In this document: positions 34,877-44,171 of the stretch, one piece after another
Layout: the number at the start of each line of letters is the position of its first letter
How positions within the stretch are numbered: the first letter of the stretch is position 1
NCBI RefSeq assembly: GCF_001545115.1
Contig: NZ_FCNU01000032.1
Span: 248,001-312,000, forward strand
DNA from: Candidatus Protochlamydia phocaeensis
GTDB lineage: Bacteria > Chlamydiota > Chlamydiia > Chlamydiales > Parachlamydiaceae
DNA: 64,000 nt
Direction of reading: 5' to 3'
Notes under the pieces: model-generated
Told to the model about the DNA's origin: nothing
Seen by the model: the letters and a program-made list of their open reading frames with translations, nothing else
Database searches by the model: none
Program-made: the position numbers and the translations under genes

Positions 34877-35791
34877 ATGTTGTCCTCTCATTTATTCAAG
34901 CGTTCCTTTCAAGCCTTATGCCATTTATTTTTATGGATGAGTGCTTTTGTGTATGCCGATTCCTCTTCTCTTCAATCGGCTTCCTCTCTCTCCGCACAAG
35001 ATAACAAACAGGAAAAAGCATTGGCTTTTCATGGAAGAAACGATGACAAATCGCTCTATAATCGCAATTATTATAAATATGACTGGGATTACCGGGAAAA
35101 TTGGCGGGCCGACAGAGATGACTATTTAAAAGGAGGAGACCAGCCGCCCGTTTATCGAAGAGATGGCTCTTATGCTCCTCCAGAGGGATATGACTATCAA
35201 GATTACGGGGGAGACGGGGGCAATGAGACAGCTCTTGCTTATACGGCCTCTACAACGGCTTACTATTCGCCTTCGACAGCCGCCTACACCAACTATACTT
35301 ATGTCCCTACAGGGACGGGGATATCCTATCCCTATTATTCCACCTATTCAACGGCCGGAAATCAAGCCTATCCATCGTCTTATACCCAGGGATATACCTA
35401 TGTTCCCACTCGGCCTAGCTATACGTATATTCCGGCAGGAACCGGCTATTATGCTACAACGCCTTCTACTACTCCCTATTATTCAGGGTCGCCTTATTAC
35501 CCTTATTCGGCAGGAACAGGCTATCCGACCTATTCAGGAGACTTTCGCGAAAACTATTATCAAATGAACCGCTATTATAACAATCCCAATAGCAGCTTTG
35601 AATATGGGGGAAACATTCGTTACAATATAGGCACCAATGACGTAGAAAAACCTGCCAACGAACTGTATGAGACCAATTATCCCTACAATCCCAATCCCGT
35701 TTACTATACGAACTACCCTAACTATAATGCAGGCTACTATTCTCCTGGCTATAGCGGATCCTACTCAACTTATCCTTATTACAGAAGATAA
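34877..35791 (+). CDS. Secreted tyrosine-rich protein, paralogue 2
   Basis: A 304-residue protein with a signal peptide (residues about 8-27, LCHLFLWMSAFVYA) and a strong TTGGAGGTTT ribosome site. The block YDWDYRENWRADRDDYLKGG is homologous to the one in the preceding gene. The C-terminal 200 residues are extremely Tyr-rich together with Pro, Thr, Ser and Gly (YTYVPTGTGISYPYYS, YSGSPYYPYSAGTGYPTY, YYTNYPNYNAGYY). Asn and Gln are less dominant than in paralogue 1. No membrane anchor or sorting signal is seen in the C-terminus. It ends shortly before the convergent helicase gene. A structural role on the cell surface is inferred only from composition. Confidence 0.8.
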   Translation: MLSSHLFKRSFQALCHLFLWMSAFVYADSSSLQSASSLSAQDNKQEKALAFHGRNDDKSLYNRNYYKYDWDYRENWRADRDDYLKGGDQPPVYRRDGSYAPPEGYDYQDYGGDGGNETALAYTASTTAYYSPSTAAYTNYTYVPTGTGISYPYYSTYSTAGNQAYPSSYTQGYTYVPTRPSYTYIPAGTGYYATTPSTTPYYSGSPYYPYSAGTGYPTYSGDFRENYYQMNRYYNNPNSSFEYGGNIRYNIGTNDVEKPANELYETNYPYNPNPVYYTNYPNYNAGYYSPGYSGSYSTYPYYRR

Positions 35792-35828
35792 TCGGTGCAC
35801 GAGGAAATGATCGTTTGATCGAAATGCC

Positions 35829-38012
35829 TTAAAGACGGTTTAAAATGGCATATTTGGCCACTAAAGTCTTTAAACTATTATCTTTGGAAAATAGCACTTT
35901 ATAGGTAAGCCCCATTGATCCTTGATAAGCCTCTTTGATCTGTCCAATACCAAAATCTTTATGGAAAATGGTATCTCCCGGCGAAAATTCCTCTGTTTGC
36001 TTTGGTAAGGGCTGTTCGACATACTTCACGCGCTCTTGCGAAGGGGCCTCCCATAAAGCTGCCCGGGAAACCTGCTGGCTCTGCCTGCATCTTTCCAAAT
36101 GCTCATTTGGAATTTCCTTTAAAAATCGGCTGGGCTTTTGCATACGCAAATTTCCCCATAAATAACGCGTATGGCAATAGCTCAAGTAAAGGAAGTCCTT
36201 AGCACGTGTAATACCGACGTAGCACAGGCGCCGCTCTTCTTCAATTTCCTCGGAATTATTCTTGGAATTGACATGCGGAAAGAGATCTTCTTCGAGGCCG
36301 ACTAAGAAGGTCACTTTGAACTCCAACCCCTTGCCGTTATGGATTGTCATCAAGCTTAGCCGGTCTTGCGACTGATCCGCTTCGTCTAAGCTGGACTTTA
36401 AAGATAATTCTTCTAGGAAGGCTTCAAGAGAAGGGTCTGGCGCCGACATTTCCCACTCAACGGCTTTAGCTATCAATTCATCTAAGTTTTCCCGTCTTTC
36501 CTCATAGGTCTCTTTATCCTCCATAAGATAGGGCAGATAGCCTGTCCCTTCAATGGCAGCTAACACCAAGTCCCGGATTGATCCTTGTTTAGCCAACTGG
36601 CGCAGTTCATGAATGATCCGCATGTAGTCGGCTACTCCCTCTTTTTGCTTAGCAGACAGGCGTAAGATAGAGCGCAAGGGCTTCTCTGTTAGCAGTGCTT
36701 CGCAATAAGCCAGGATTGTCATTCCTTCTTCATTAGCCCCTTGGCGTATCTTTTCTATTGAAGCTTCTCCTAGGCCCCGCTTGGGAAGATTGATCGTGCG
36801 GGCAAAAGAAATGAAATCGGCGCCGGATTGCGCAATGCGCAAAAAAGCCAGAATATCCTTGATTTCACGCCTTTGATAAAAAGAAAGCCCTCCTACAATA
36901 ATATAAGGAACCCCCCTACCCAATAGATAGTCTTCGAATACACGCGACTGAGCATTTGTCCGGTAGAAGACCACCATTTCATTTAAGGGGATGCTTTGCT
37001 TGGAGCGGTGTTGGGCAATTTGCGTTGCCACAAAATCCGCTTCAGCCCTCTCATCTTCGCCGATAAAAAGCTTAATTTTTTCTCCGGGGCCAAGATCGCT
37101 CCAAAGCTTTTTCTCATAGCGGTTGGCATTATGGCTGATCAGCGCATTGGCCGCCTGCAAGATATGCGTATGGCTGCGATAGTTTTGCTCCAGGCGGATA
37201 ATTTTCGCTCCCGGATAGTCCCGCTCGAAGTTCAAAATATTTTGGATATTGGCGCCACGCCAGGAATAAATGGACTGATCGGGATCTCCTACGACAAATA
37301 AATTACGCCTTTTCTCGACAAGCAAGCGCGCCATCGCATATTGAGCGGCATTCGTATCCTGATATTCATCAATCAGGACAAAGGCCCACCGTTCTTGATA
37401 GCGCGTCAATAAGCCGGGATGCTCTTTCCACACCTTGACAGTTAAAAAGAGCAGGTCGTCAAAGTCCACAGCTTGATATTCTTGCAGCTTTTTTTGATAA
37501 AGCGCGTATACCTGAGGGAAAGCTTGTTCGACATCGGTTGTCCATTCGGCATGCAGAAGCTGGTCCGGCGTTTGCAAGGCATTTTTTGCCTGCGAGATCA
37601 AATGGCGGAAAGGTTTAATGTCCATCTTTTTGTCTTTCAGATTGAGCTCGACAAGGCACGCCTTCAACAGCTTTTCTACATCGTCTTCATCATAGATGGT
37701 AAAATCGCGCTGATAGCCCAAAGCGTAGATCGATTCGCGCAGCACGCGCGCGCCTAAGCTATGGAAAGTGCAAATAAGCACTTGATGATTTGTCAGCTTG
37801 CGGACCCTTTCCCGCATTTCTTCTGCCGCTTTATTTGTGAATGTCACACCCAAAATCCGGGAAGGCGGCACGCCGTTTTCAATCAAATGGACGATACGCG
37901 TAGTTACAACTCGCGTTTTGCCCGATCCCGCTCCAGCCAAAACCAAGACTGGGCCTTCCAAAGCTGTAACGGCTTCCCGCTGCTGCACATTCAATTTCAA
38001 TAAATCACTCAT
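35829..38012 (-). CDS. ATP-dependent DNA helicase, UvrD/PcrA/Rep family
   Basis: A 727-residue superfamily 1A helicase. It begins MSDLLKLNVQQREAVTA, a Q-motif region, then motif I AGAGSGKT, Ia TFTNKAAEEMRERV, II LIDEYQDTN, III VGDPDQSIYSWRGA, IV LEQNYRSH, V MTIHNGKGLEF and VI RRLCYVGITRAKD. The C-terminus ends with a domain of the PcrA type (GDTIFHKDFGIGQI, TLVAKYAILNRL), similar to the RNA polymerase-binding Tudor-like part of PcrA. The start ATG at 38012 overlaps the putA stop by eight bases (ATGAGTGA), so translation is coupled; a longer in-frame version from 38087 lies within putA and is unlikely. It acts in repair and in removal of replication blocks. Confidence 0.93.
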   Translation of the reverse strand: MSDLLKLNVQQREAVTALEGPVLVLAGAGSGKTRVVTTRIVHLIENGVPPSRILGVTFTNKAAEEMRERVRKLTNHQVLICTFHSLGARVLRESIYALGYQRDFTIYDEDDVEKLLKACLVELNLKDKKMDIKPFRHLISQAKNALQTPDQLLHAEWTTDVEQAFPQVYALYQKKLQEYQAVDFDDLLFLTVKVWKEHPGLLTRYQERWAFVLIDEYQDTNAAQYAMARLLVEKRRNLFVVGDPDQSIYSWRGANIQNILNFERDYPGAKIIRLEQNYRSHTHILQAANALISHNANRYEKKLWSDLGPGEKIKLFIGEDERAEADFVATQIAQHRSKQSIPLNEMVVFYRTNAQSRVFEDYLLGRGVPYIIVGGLSFYQRREIKDILAFLRIAQSGADFISFARTINLPKRGLGEASIEKIRQGANEEGMTILAYCEALLTEKPLRSILRLSAKQKEGVADYMRIIHELRQLAKQGSIRDLVLAAIEGTGYLPYLMEDKETYEERRENLDELIAKAVEWEMSAPDPSLEAFLEELSLKSSLDEADQSQDRLSLMTIHNGKGLEFKVTFLVGLEEDLFPHVNSKNNSEEIEEERRLCYVGITRAKDFLYLSYCHTRYLWGNLRMQKPSRFLKEIPNEHLERCRQSQQVSRAALWEAPSQERVKYVEQPLPKQTEEFSPGDTIFHKDFGIGQIKEAYQGSMGLTYKVLFSKDNSLKTLVAKYAILNRL

Positions 38013-41000
38013 GGCACGCACATGCTCCGCAAGCCATTTGCTGTTCCTCGGGACTCCCGGGAAGAGGATGCCTAGGCTCATTTTCACGATCGCCTAAATT
38101 GCCATAGCGATGATAGTCGCGGCTGATGCTCACTTCCCTTAAAAGATGAAGCAGCTCCAATCTGCCATTCGCTAAAACAGGGCCGCGGTTGAGATGGCAA
38201 GCAGCCTGGGCAAAAGCCTCCTGCAAGGGCTGCGAGGGAGATCGAAGCAGCCTTACGCGCTTAATGCGGCCTTTTTCTAAACGCTTGATCAATTCTTGTT
38301 CAGTCTCTTGGACAATAGTTAGAGATGGGGGAAGGGCGAGCTTATGCAATTGAGCGGCAATGGCGGGATCTTCGATACTGACTTCTAATTGAGTTGAACA
38401 GATCAAGGCCGCGGCCATCACAAGCAATAGATCGATGAGGGCATCTCCTTGCTGGCCTCTCAGCAATAAATGCGAACGCGGCTTATAGCATTGCAGATTG
38501 TCCTGTCCCATCACCAAACTTGGATCGTGCGCCTTGGAAAAATAGCGGTTATAATAAAAGGCATAGTTCTTGACAGCCGCCTGCCAACGCTGTACGTCTT
38601 CAGAAGGCAAGAGGCTTTGCTGACCGACAGAGTTGACGAAAGAGAGCGCCTCTCCCTTGGGCTCCTGACCCTCTTGGGGAAGCGAGGTCTGCTCGGCATG
38701 CATGAACTGCACGAGATAATTCGGCCCTCCTGCCTTCGAGCCTTTTCCAAAGCTGCTTTCTTTGCACCCTCCAAAAGGCTGGCGCTCAACAATTGCTCCT
38801 GTGATCGTGCGGTTAATATAGCAATTGCCCGCTTCAATGCGGCTCAGCCATTCCCGCTGTTCGCGTTCGTCAAGCGAATGAATGCCTGCCGTCAGGCCAT
38901 AAGCCGTTTGATTCATCAAGTCCAATGCCTCGGCGAATGTCTCCGCTCGGACCAATCCTAGCACAGGCCCGAATAATTCATTTTGGAAGGTAAAGCTGCC
39001 GGGCCTGACGCCTAATTTAATGCCTGGGCTCCAGAGCTGAGGATTGTTGGGGTCCTGCTTAGGCTCAAGCAACCACTCTTCCCCTTCTTCCAATTGCGTC
39101 AATCCTTGCAGCAGGGTCGGATTGGGAGCGCGAATCAAGGGATTGACACGTGTTTTTAGGTCCCATTGCGATCCAACGGCTAAGCTGGCAGCCGCATCGC
39201 GCAATTGCTTGCGGAAATGCGGATCGTCATAGACCTCTGCTTCTAAAATAGCGAGGCTGCAAGCGCTGCATTTTTGACCTGCATGGCCGAAGGCTGAATG
39301 GACAAGGTCTTTGATTGCCAAGTCGCGATCGGACATGGCGGTAATGACCAAAGTGTTTTTTCCGCCCGTTTCGGCCATCAAGTCTAAATCGGGACGCATT
39401 TTCAAGAACAATTTGGCGGTGGATGTCGCTCCTGTCAAAACAACGGCAGCGATGCGAGGATCGCGAATGAGCCGGCTTCCGACAGGATCGTCTTCGCAAG
39501 TGATAAATTGCAGGACGCTTTGACTGATCCCGGCTTCCCAAAAAAGCTGAACAAGCTGCCATCCGACTAATACGGATTCTGCTGCCGGCTTAAAAATGAC
39601 GCAGTTACCCGTCGCTAAAGCAGCTAGAATGCCCCCAGCCGGTATCGAACAAGGAAAATTCCACGGCGGAGCCACTAAAATTGTCCCCTTCGGCTTCCAT
39701 TTAATGTCTGCCAGGTTGCCCCATTCCAGCAAGCTTGCGCTATAGTAAGTGGCAAAATCGATGGCTTCTGATACTTCAATATCGGCCTCTGCTATCGTTT
39801 TACCCGTATCGGCAACCATCGCTCCAATTAAATCGCCGCGATGCAGACACATGTTCTGGGCAATTTTGGCCAACAGATGGGCCCGCTCTTGAATGGACGT
39901 CTGCGACCAGCCCTTTTCGTTTTCCTGGGCGATTTTCAAAGCGTGGTCGACTTGCTCTTCCGTTGCGAGAGTATATTGATAAAGCGCCTCGCCTGGCTGT
40001 GCAGGATCTTCCCCCTTCCCAATTTGTCCCTGCGGGCCATAATAATTCCCTCCAATGACGAGCGGAACGGGCTTGATCTTTTTTGCCTTCCAATCCTGCA
40101 TGATTTTTTCTGCCCATTTACGGTTTTGCGGCAAAGACCAGTCGGTGTCCGGCTCATTCTGAAAGCACTTCACTCCCTTTTCTTGGACGGCTGATTCGCT
40201 TAGGCGATTCTGCGTCCGTCTTGGCAAATAAGAGACCGTTTGATAATTCAAGCAGGCGCGGGCAAAAAGGTCTGCCTGGTTCTGCCATTGCTCCGTCCCA
40301 GGTTTCAGATCAAAGGCATGGCGTAAAAAGTTTTCGGGAGCCGTATTTTCGTCCAAGCGGCGGACAAGATAGGCGACGGCATTTTGAAACTCGGCTTTTG
40401 TGGCAGCCGGGCAATAAAGCAGCATATCGCCGGACAAGTACTGGACAACGCGGCGCATATGGTCTGCCATTCCCTCCAACATTTCAAAGCAGACTTCTTT
40501 TTCTACCCCTTTTTCAGACCGCAGCAACATGGCATAAGCAATGTCGAATAAATTATGGCTTGCAATGCCTAAATGAGCGGCCTGGGCATGATCTTTTTCG
40601 CATCCGTACGTCACCATGCGCTTATAATTGGCATCAACATCCGCCTTGGAAGAATAAGGCGCCTGTGGCCAGAGGCGAAGAGCAGACTCGAATTGCTCCA
40701 TTGCCAAATTTGCCCCTTTGACAATGCGGATCTTAATGGGAGCCCCCCCACGCGCCAAGCGCTGCATCGCCCAAATTGTCAATTCTTGCTGAATGAGGTA
40801 AGAATCAGGTAAATAGCTTTGTAGAACAATGCCTGCTTCATATTGATAAAATTCGGATTCGTCCAATACTTTGCGGAATAAAGCGACTGTCAAATTCAAA
40901 TCGCGGTACTCCTCCATATCCAAATTTACAAACTTCGGAACGGCCTTTTCATCCGGACGGATATAGAGATGCCTCTTGGCCGCTCGATAAAGTTGCCGCA

Positions 41001-41670
41001 AACGGTCAGCTAGAATATCCAGCGTCTCTTCCCATGCCAATAAATTGATCTGGCTGTAAATGGTTGAAATCTTTACGGAGATATACTCGACTTCAGGCTT
41101 AGCCAAATCATCCAAATAGATTTGCAAGCGATGCTGCGCTTCTTCTTCTCCTAAGATCGCCTCTCCCAAGTGGTTGAGATTGATCCGGACTCCTTCTTGC
41201 CGGCGCTTCTGCATATGCTTGGCCAGCTGGTCTTCCTCGCCAGGTAGAATAACGCTGGTCGTTTCTTTGCGGATGAGCTGAATAGTCAGCGGGACAATCA
41301 AGCGCGAAAGCGAACGGCCTACCACTGTAAAAATTTTTAAGGCTAGCCGCTTATCAGTCGTCAAGTACTTGGGCACCCCATATTTTTTGATTACATAAGT
41401 CAGCTGATCCGCCACCCGATAGGGATTCTGGCTTCTGAAGCATTGATCCGTAATAGCCGTTGTGAACACTTTCCCAATGGGATCATTCATCATGCGCGCG
41501 AGCTGCTCTTGCTGGCGTCTTTCTGAAGCGGTTTGGATACGTTGAGCCTCCTCTAACATCAGGCCTGCCAAGGCAATCGCAGCCTCTTTTCTTTCTTCCA
41601 AAGAAAGTGTACGGCTTTTAACGGATTGAATTTGAGATTTAGCCTTTTGAAGGAGGGGAGACTCTTCCAT
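38005..41670 (-). CDS. putA: Bifunctional proline dehydrogenase / L-glutamate gamma-semialdehyde dehydrogenase
   Basis: A 1221-residue PutA that oxidises proline to glutamate in two steps. The proline dehydrogenase barrel occupies about residues 130-480 with conserved blocks VRINLNHLGEAILGEEEA, YLPDSYLIQQEL and RIVKGANLAMEQF. The P5C dehydrogenase domain spans about 530-990, with TGKTIAEADIEVSEAIDF, ETGGKNTLVI and the catalytic C801 in GHAGQKCSACS. The C-terminal 220 residues are the extra domain of long PutA proteins, ending with DYHRYGNLGDRENEPRHP. The last residues (ACGACACHE) are cysteine-rich, which is unusual. An N-terminal DNA-binding domain is absent. Proline degradation is missing from Chlamydiaceae but occurs in environmental relatives. 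The ATG at 41670 is used; the helicase gene overlaps its end. Confidence 0.96.
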   Translation of the reverse strand: MEESPLLQKAKSQIQSVKSRTLSLEERKEAAIALAGLMLEEAQRIQTASERRQQEQLARMMNDPIGKVFTTAITDQCFRSQNPYRVADQLTYVIKKYGVPKYLTTDKRLALKIFTVVGRSLSRLIVPLTIQLIRKETTSVILPGEEDQLAKHMQKRRQEGVRINLNHLGEAILGEEEAQHRLQIYLDDLAKPEVEYISVKISTIYSQINLLAWEETLDILADRLRQLYRAAKRHLYIRPDEKAVPKFVNLDMEEYRDLNLTVALFRKVLDESEFYQYEAGIVLQSYLPDSYLIQQELTIWAMQRLARGGAPIKIRIVKGANLAMEQFESALRLWPQAPYSSKADVDANYKRMVTYGCEKDHAQAAHLGIASHNLFDIAYAMLLRSEKGVEKEVCFEMLEGMADHMRRVVQYLSGDMLLYCPAATKAEFQNAVAYLVRRLDENTAPENFLRHAFDLKPGTEQWQNQADLFARACLNYQTVSYLPRRTQNRLSESAVQEKGVKCFQNEPDTDWSLPQNRKWAEKIMQDWKAKKIKPVPLVIGGNYYGPQGQIGKGEDPAQPGEALYQYTLATEEQVDHALKIAQENEKGWSQTSIQERAHLLAKIAQNMCLHRGDLIGAMVADTGKTIAEADIEVSEAIDFATYYSASLLEWGNLADIKWKPKGTILVAPPWNFPCSIPAGGILAALATGNCVIFKPAAESVLVGWQLVQLFWEAGISQSVLQFITCEDDPVGSRLIRDPRIAAVVLTGATSTAKLFLKMRPDLDLMAETGGKNTLVITAMSDRDLAIKDLVHSAFGHAGQKCSACSLAILEAEVYDDPHFRKQLRDAAASLAVGSQWDLKTRVNPLIRAPNPTLLQGLTQLEEGEEWLLEPKQDPNNPQLWSPGIKLGVRPGSFTFQNELFGPVLGLVRAETFAEALDLMNQTAYGLTAGIHSLDEREQREWLSRIEAGNCYINRTITGAIVERQPFGGCKESSFGKGSKAGGPNYLVQFMHAEQTSLPQEGQEPKGEALSFVNSVGQQSLLPSEDVQRWQAAVKNYAFYYNRYFSKAHDPSLVMGQDNLQCYKPRSHLLLRGQQGDALIDLLLVMAAALICSTQLEVSIEDPAIAAQLHKLALPPSLTIVQETEQELIKRLEKGRIKRVRLLRSPSQPLQEAFAQAACHLNRGPVLANGRLELLHLLREVSISRDYHRYGNLGDRENEPRHPLPGSPEEQQMACGACACHE

Positions 41671-42282
41671 ATTTTAACCTTGCGTTAAAGAGTTTAAAAT
41701 AAGCGCTCTGTTATAACAGACTATTCTCTTTTAAAAAAGCTTTTCCTAAATGGAATAAAGTCGGCTAATCGCCAATAAGAAAAGACTGGTGACTCTTATC
41801 CAAGAGAGGATGTATTAAAACGCCAATGATCGAGATTCGAGATAAGAATAAATTCGCCAGCAGTCTCTTATGACTATTTTTTTGAAATAAGCTATAATAG
41901 AAGTGACCATCGAAGAGATTACAAGCCCTTTCATATTGATAATCAGTCTTTTATTTATCTATTCATCGCAAAAGCAGTTGTTTTCTTTTTGAACTTTGCC
42001 CAACCAGCTATGAATTGGCAGCTATTTGCCAAGGGTTTAATTAAAAAATTTTATTGATAAGATTTAGTATTCTCTCTAGGGTGAAGGAAAGGCTCGCATC
42101 ATTTGACCTAAGCCCTCTTATGCGTTTTCGAAACAGGGAAGCTTTTGCGAAATAGAGTCCGCCTTCCTTTTCTTTGCCATCTCCTTCTGTATGAACGAGC
42201 TGTTTATTACTATTAATATTTTTATAAGGATCCCATTCAATAGAAGGACTTATTCAAATTTTAACTTTAACCAGGAGATTAT
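41671..42282. other. Intergenic region with half copy of repeat family B
   Basis: About 610 bp between putA and the copper-binding gene, which diverge. Apart from the family B fragment at 41804-41868 it shows no gene, no rRNA or tRNA, and only AT-rich sequence. Confidence 0.5.
41804..41868 (+). repeat. Half copy of palindromic repeat family B
   Basis: GAGAGGATGTATTAAAACGCC, then CGAGATTCGAGA, corresponds to the outer part of the left arm at 58437 (GAGGATGTATTAAAACTCA, then ATACTCGAGA). The inner stem and second arm are missing or scrambled. Confidence 0.55.
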
Positions 42283-42633
42283 ATGGCTTACCCCAAAATG
42301 ACTGGAACTCAATACTCCAATTTAGATACGCCTGAAATGCATGCCATCATGGAATGCTTGAGCATTTGCAAGGCTTGCGCGAAGAAGTGCATTGAAGAAG
42401 GCCATCAGCGCATCGCCTGCCTGTGCAATGACTGCGCTGAACTGTGCGATTTGGCCGTTAAATTTAAAAGCTGCAATTCGGAATGGACCCAGCAGGTTCT
42501 GGATCTTTGCGGCAATATTTGCCGGCAATGCGCCAATGAATGCGGGCGCATGCAATCCCGCTATTGCCAAGAATGCGCGGAAGCCTGTAGACGCAGCGCG
42601 GAAGCTTGCTCGCTCCACCCTTCCTATCGCTAA
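42283..42633 (+). CDS. Cysteine-rich four-helix-bundle copper-binding protein (DUF326/Csp-like)
   Basis: A 116-residue protein with 17 cysteines spaced along predicted helices (CLSICKACAKKC, CLCNDCAELC, CGNICRQCANEC, CQECAEACRRSAEAC). This is the pattern of the DUF326 family, which includes the cytosolic copper storage proteins Csp that hold many Cu(I) ions inside a four-helix bundle. There is no signal peptide, so the protein would be cytoplasmic like Csp3. The ATG follows CCAGGAGATTAT, a strong ribosome site. It stands alone. Metal buffering inside an amoeba host, where copper is used against bacteria, is a plausible role but inferred. Confidence 0.9.
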   Translation: MAYPKMTGTQYSNLDTPEMHAIMECLSICKACAKKCIEEGHQRIACLCNDCAELCDLAVKFKSCNSEWTQQVLDLCGNICRQCANECGRMQSRYCQECAEACRRSAEACSLHPSYR

Positions 42634-42756
42634 TTCCCATCGGCTCCTTTTGGAAAAAGCGGATTTCAAGCCTTCTTTTTCCGATTGGGGCAAGGAATTC
42701 TTTCAAAAAGGATGGATGACCATTGCTCATGCCTAGAGTCGAGGTTTTTCCCCTAG

Positions 42757-42862
42757 TAACCTGTGTTTAGAGTTTAATTCTTCTGCCGCTTTCAATTTCA
42801 CTGGATTACTTAAGAAGAAATTGCTAAAAACCTGAGTTTGGAGTTTTTTCCCCATACTATTT
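42757..42862. repeat. Degenerate copy of palindromic repeat family A
   Basis: AGTAACCTGTGTTTAGAGTTT at the left and AACCTGAGTTTGGAGTTTTTT at the right both match the family A terminal sequence, here in direct rather than inverted order. It covers most of the 238-bp gap before the NamZ-like gene. Confidence 0.45.
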
Positions 42863-42871
42863 TCATCAGGC

Positions 42872-44125
42872 ATGCTTAAAAACATCTTCTTATCCTTACT
42901 CGCTTTTTTATCTTTGCTTCCCTCGCCTTTCCTCCTATTGGCCGACGTCAAATTAGGCATAGATAATCTTTTTACGCCCGCTTATTGCTCTCTTCTCAAA
43001 GGAAAGCGCATTGGGCTGATCACCAACCATACCGCCATCAACGCTGAGCGCCAATCCACGATTGAATTATTTAAGAGTCAACAACACAAGTACGGGTATA
43101 CACTGGCCGCCTTATTCGCTCCCGAGCATGGCTTAACAGGCGTCCACTATGCCGATGAAAAGGTCAAGCACTCCCAGGATCCGTCTGGCATTCCCATTTA
43201 TAGCCTTCATGGAAGCACGCGTCGTCCAACAACGGCCATGCTCAAAGAACTGGACTTACTGGTCTATGATATTCAAGACATCGGCTCTCGCTCTTATACC
43301 TATATTTCCACGCTATTTTATGCCATGGAAGAAGCGGCTAAGCAGCACATTCCCGTCCTTGTTCTAGACCGTCCCAATCCGCTGGGCGGCCTGGTCGTCG
43401 ACGGTCCTCTTCTGGAAGAGAAATGGCGCTCTTTTGTTGGCTATATCAATGTTCCCTATTGCCATGGCTTGACCATTGGCGAGCTTGCCCTGTATTTCAA
43501 TGGAGAGTATCAAATCGGCTGCTCTTTAACCGTTGTCCCCATGCAGGGATGGAAACGTCACATGACTTTTGCCGATACCAACCTCACCTGGATTCCCACC
43601 AGCCCGCATGTCCCGGAAGCCCAAACGGTTTTTTATTACCCAACAACAGGATTGCTAGGAGAGCTGCAAATCGTCAATATTGGAATCGGCTATACACTTC
43701 CTTTTAAAATCGTGGGCGCTCCCTGGATCGACGCTGCGCTTTTCTCTCAAAAGCTCAACGAGCAACGCTTTCCCGGGGTCCACTTTCAGCCCTTTCATTA
43801 CCGCCCCTTTTTTGGCCGCTTCGCCCATCAAGACTGCCAAGGCGTCTTGATTGTCATCACAGATTTCAAAAGCTATCTACCCGTTACAACTCAATACCTC
43901 TTAATCGGCATGTTAAAAAGTCTTTATCCAGAGGAATTCAAGAAAGCCCTGGAAACAGCCCCCCAGCGCCAAGCTATGTTCAATAAAGTGAACGGAACAG
44001 ATGAAGTCTATCGCATTATTAAAGAAGAACCGTATGTAACGTGGAAATTGCGGGCCCTGCATCAAAAAGAACGAGACGCTTATCTTGTTAAGCGGCGATC
44101 CTATCTCTTACCCCTCTATGATTAA
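42872..44125 (+). CDS. NamZ-like exo-beta-N-acetylmuramidase (DUF1343)
   Basis: A 417-residue exported protein of the DUF1343 family. A signal peptide covers about residues 1-25 (KNIFLSLLAFLSLLPSPFLLLA). Family blocks are present in order: GIDNLF, LKGKRIGLITNHTAI, LFAPEHGLTG, GIPIYSLHG, LDLLVYDIQDIGSRSYTYI, VLDRPNPLGG, VPYCHGLTIGELALYFN and WIPTSPHVPE. The founding member NamZ releases N-acetylmuramic acid from peptidoglycan fragments, so the predicted place of action is the periplasm and the role turnover of muropeptides. Environmental chlamydiae make peptidoglycan, which fits. The ATG at 42872 has only a weak ribosome site (CATCAGGC). It lies just before groES but is probably separate, since groES has its own promoter. 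Confidence 0.88.
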   Translation: MLKNIFLSLLAFLSLLPSPFLLLADVKLGIDNLFTPAYCSLLKGKRIGLITNHTAINAERQSTIELFKSQQHKYGYTLAALFAPEHGLTGVHYADEKVKHSQDPSGIPIYSLHGSTRRPTTAMLKELDLLVYDIQDIGSRSYTYISTLFYAMEEAAKQHIPVLVLDRPNPLGGLVVDGPLLEEKWRSFVGYINVPYCHGLTIGELALYFNGEYQIGCSLTVVPMQGWKRHMTFADTNLTWIPTSPHVPEAQTVFYYPTTGLLGELQIVNIGIGYTLPFKIVGAPWIDAALFSQKLNEQRFPGVHFQPFHYRPFFGRFAHQDCQGVLIVITDFKSYLPVTTQYLLIGMLKSLYPEEFKKALETAPQRQAMFNKVNGTDEVYRIIKEEPYVTWKLRALHQKERDAYLVKRRSYLLPLYD

Positions 44126-44127
44126 AT

Positions 44128-44154
44128 CTGGCACTTGAGGCAATTGTTTGCTAA
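44128..44154 (+). promoter_or_regulatory. CIRCE-like HrcA operator
   Basis: CTGGCACTT, nine bases, GTTTGCTAA compares with the CIRCE consensus TTAGCACTC-N9-GAGTGCTAA with 6 of 9 and 7 of 9 matches and exactly the right spacing. It lies 17 bp upstream of the -35 box of groES. HrcA repression of groE is known in chlamydiae. The degenerate arms make it less certain. Confidence 0.65.
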
Positions 44155-44171
44155 AAAATAACGGTCTTACC

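Noticed and set aside
44129-44145. TGGCAC resembling a sigma-54 -24 box upstream of groES
   Set aside because: No TTGC at the -12 spacing. The same bases fit a CIRCE half-site, and a good sigma-70 promoter follows.
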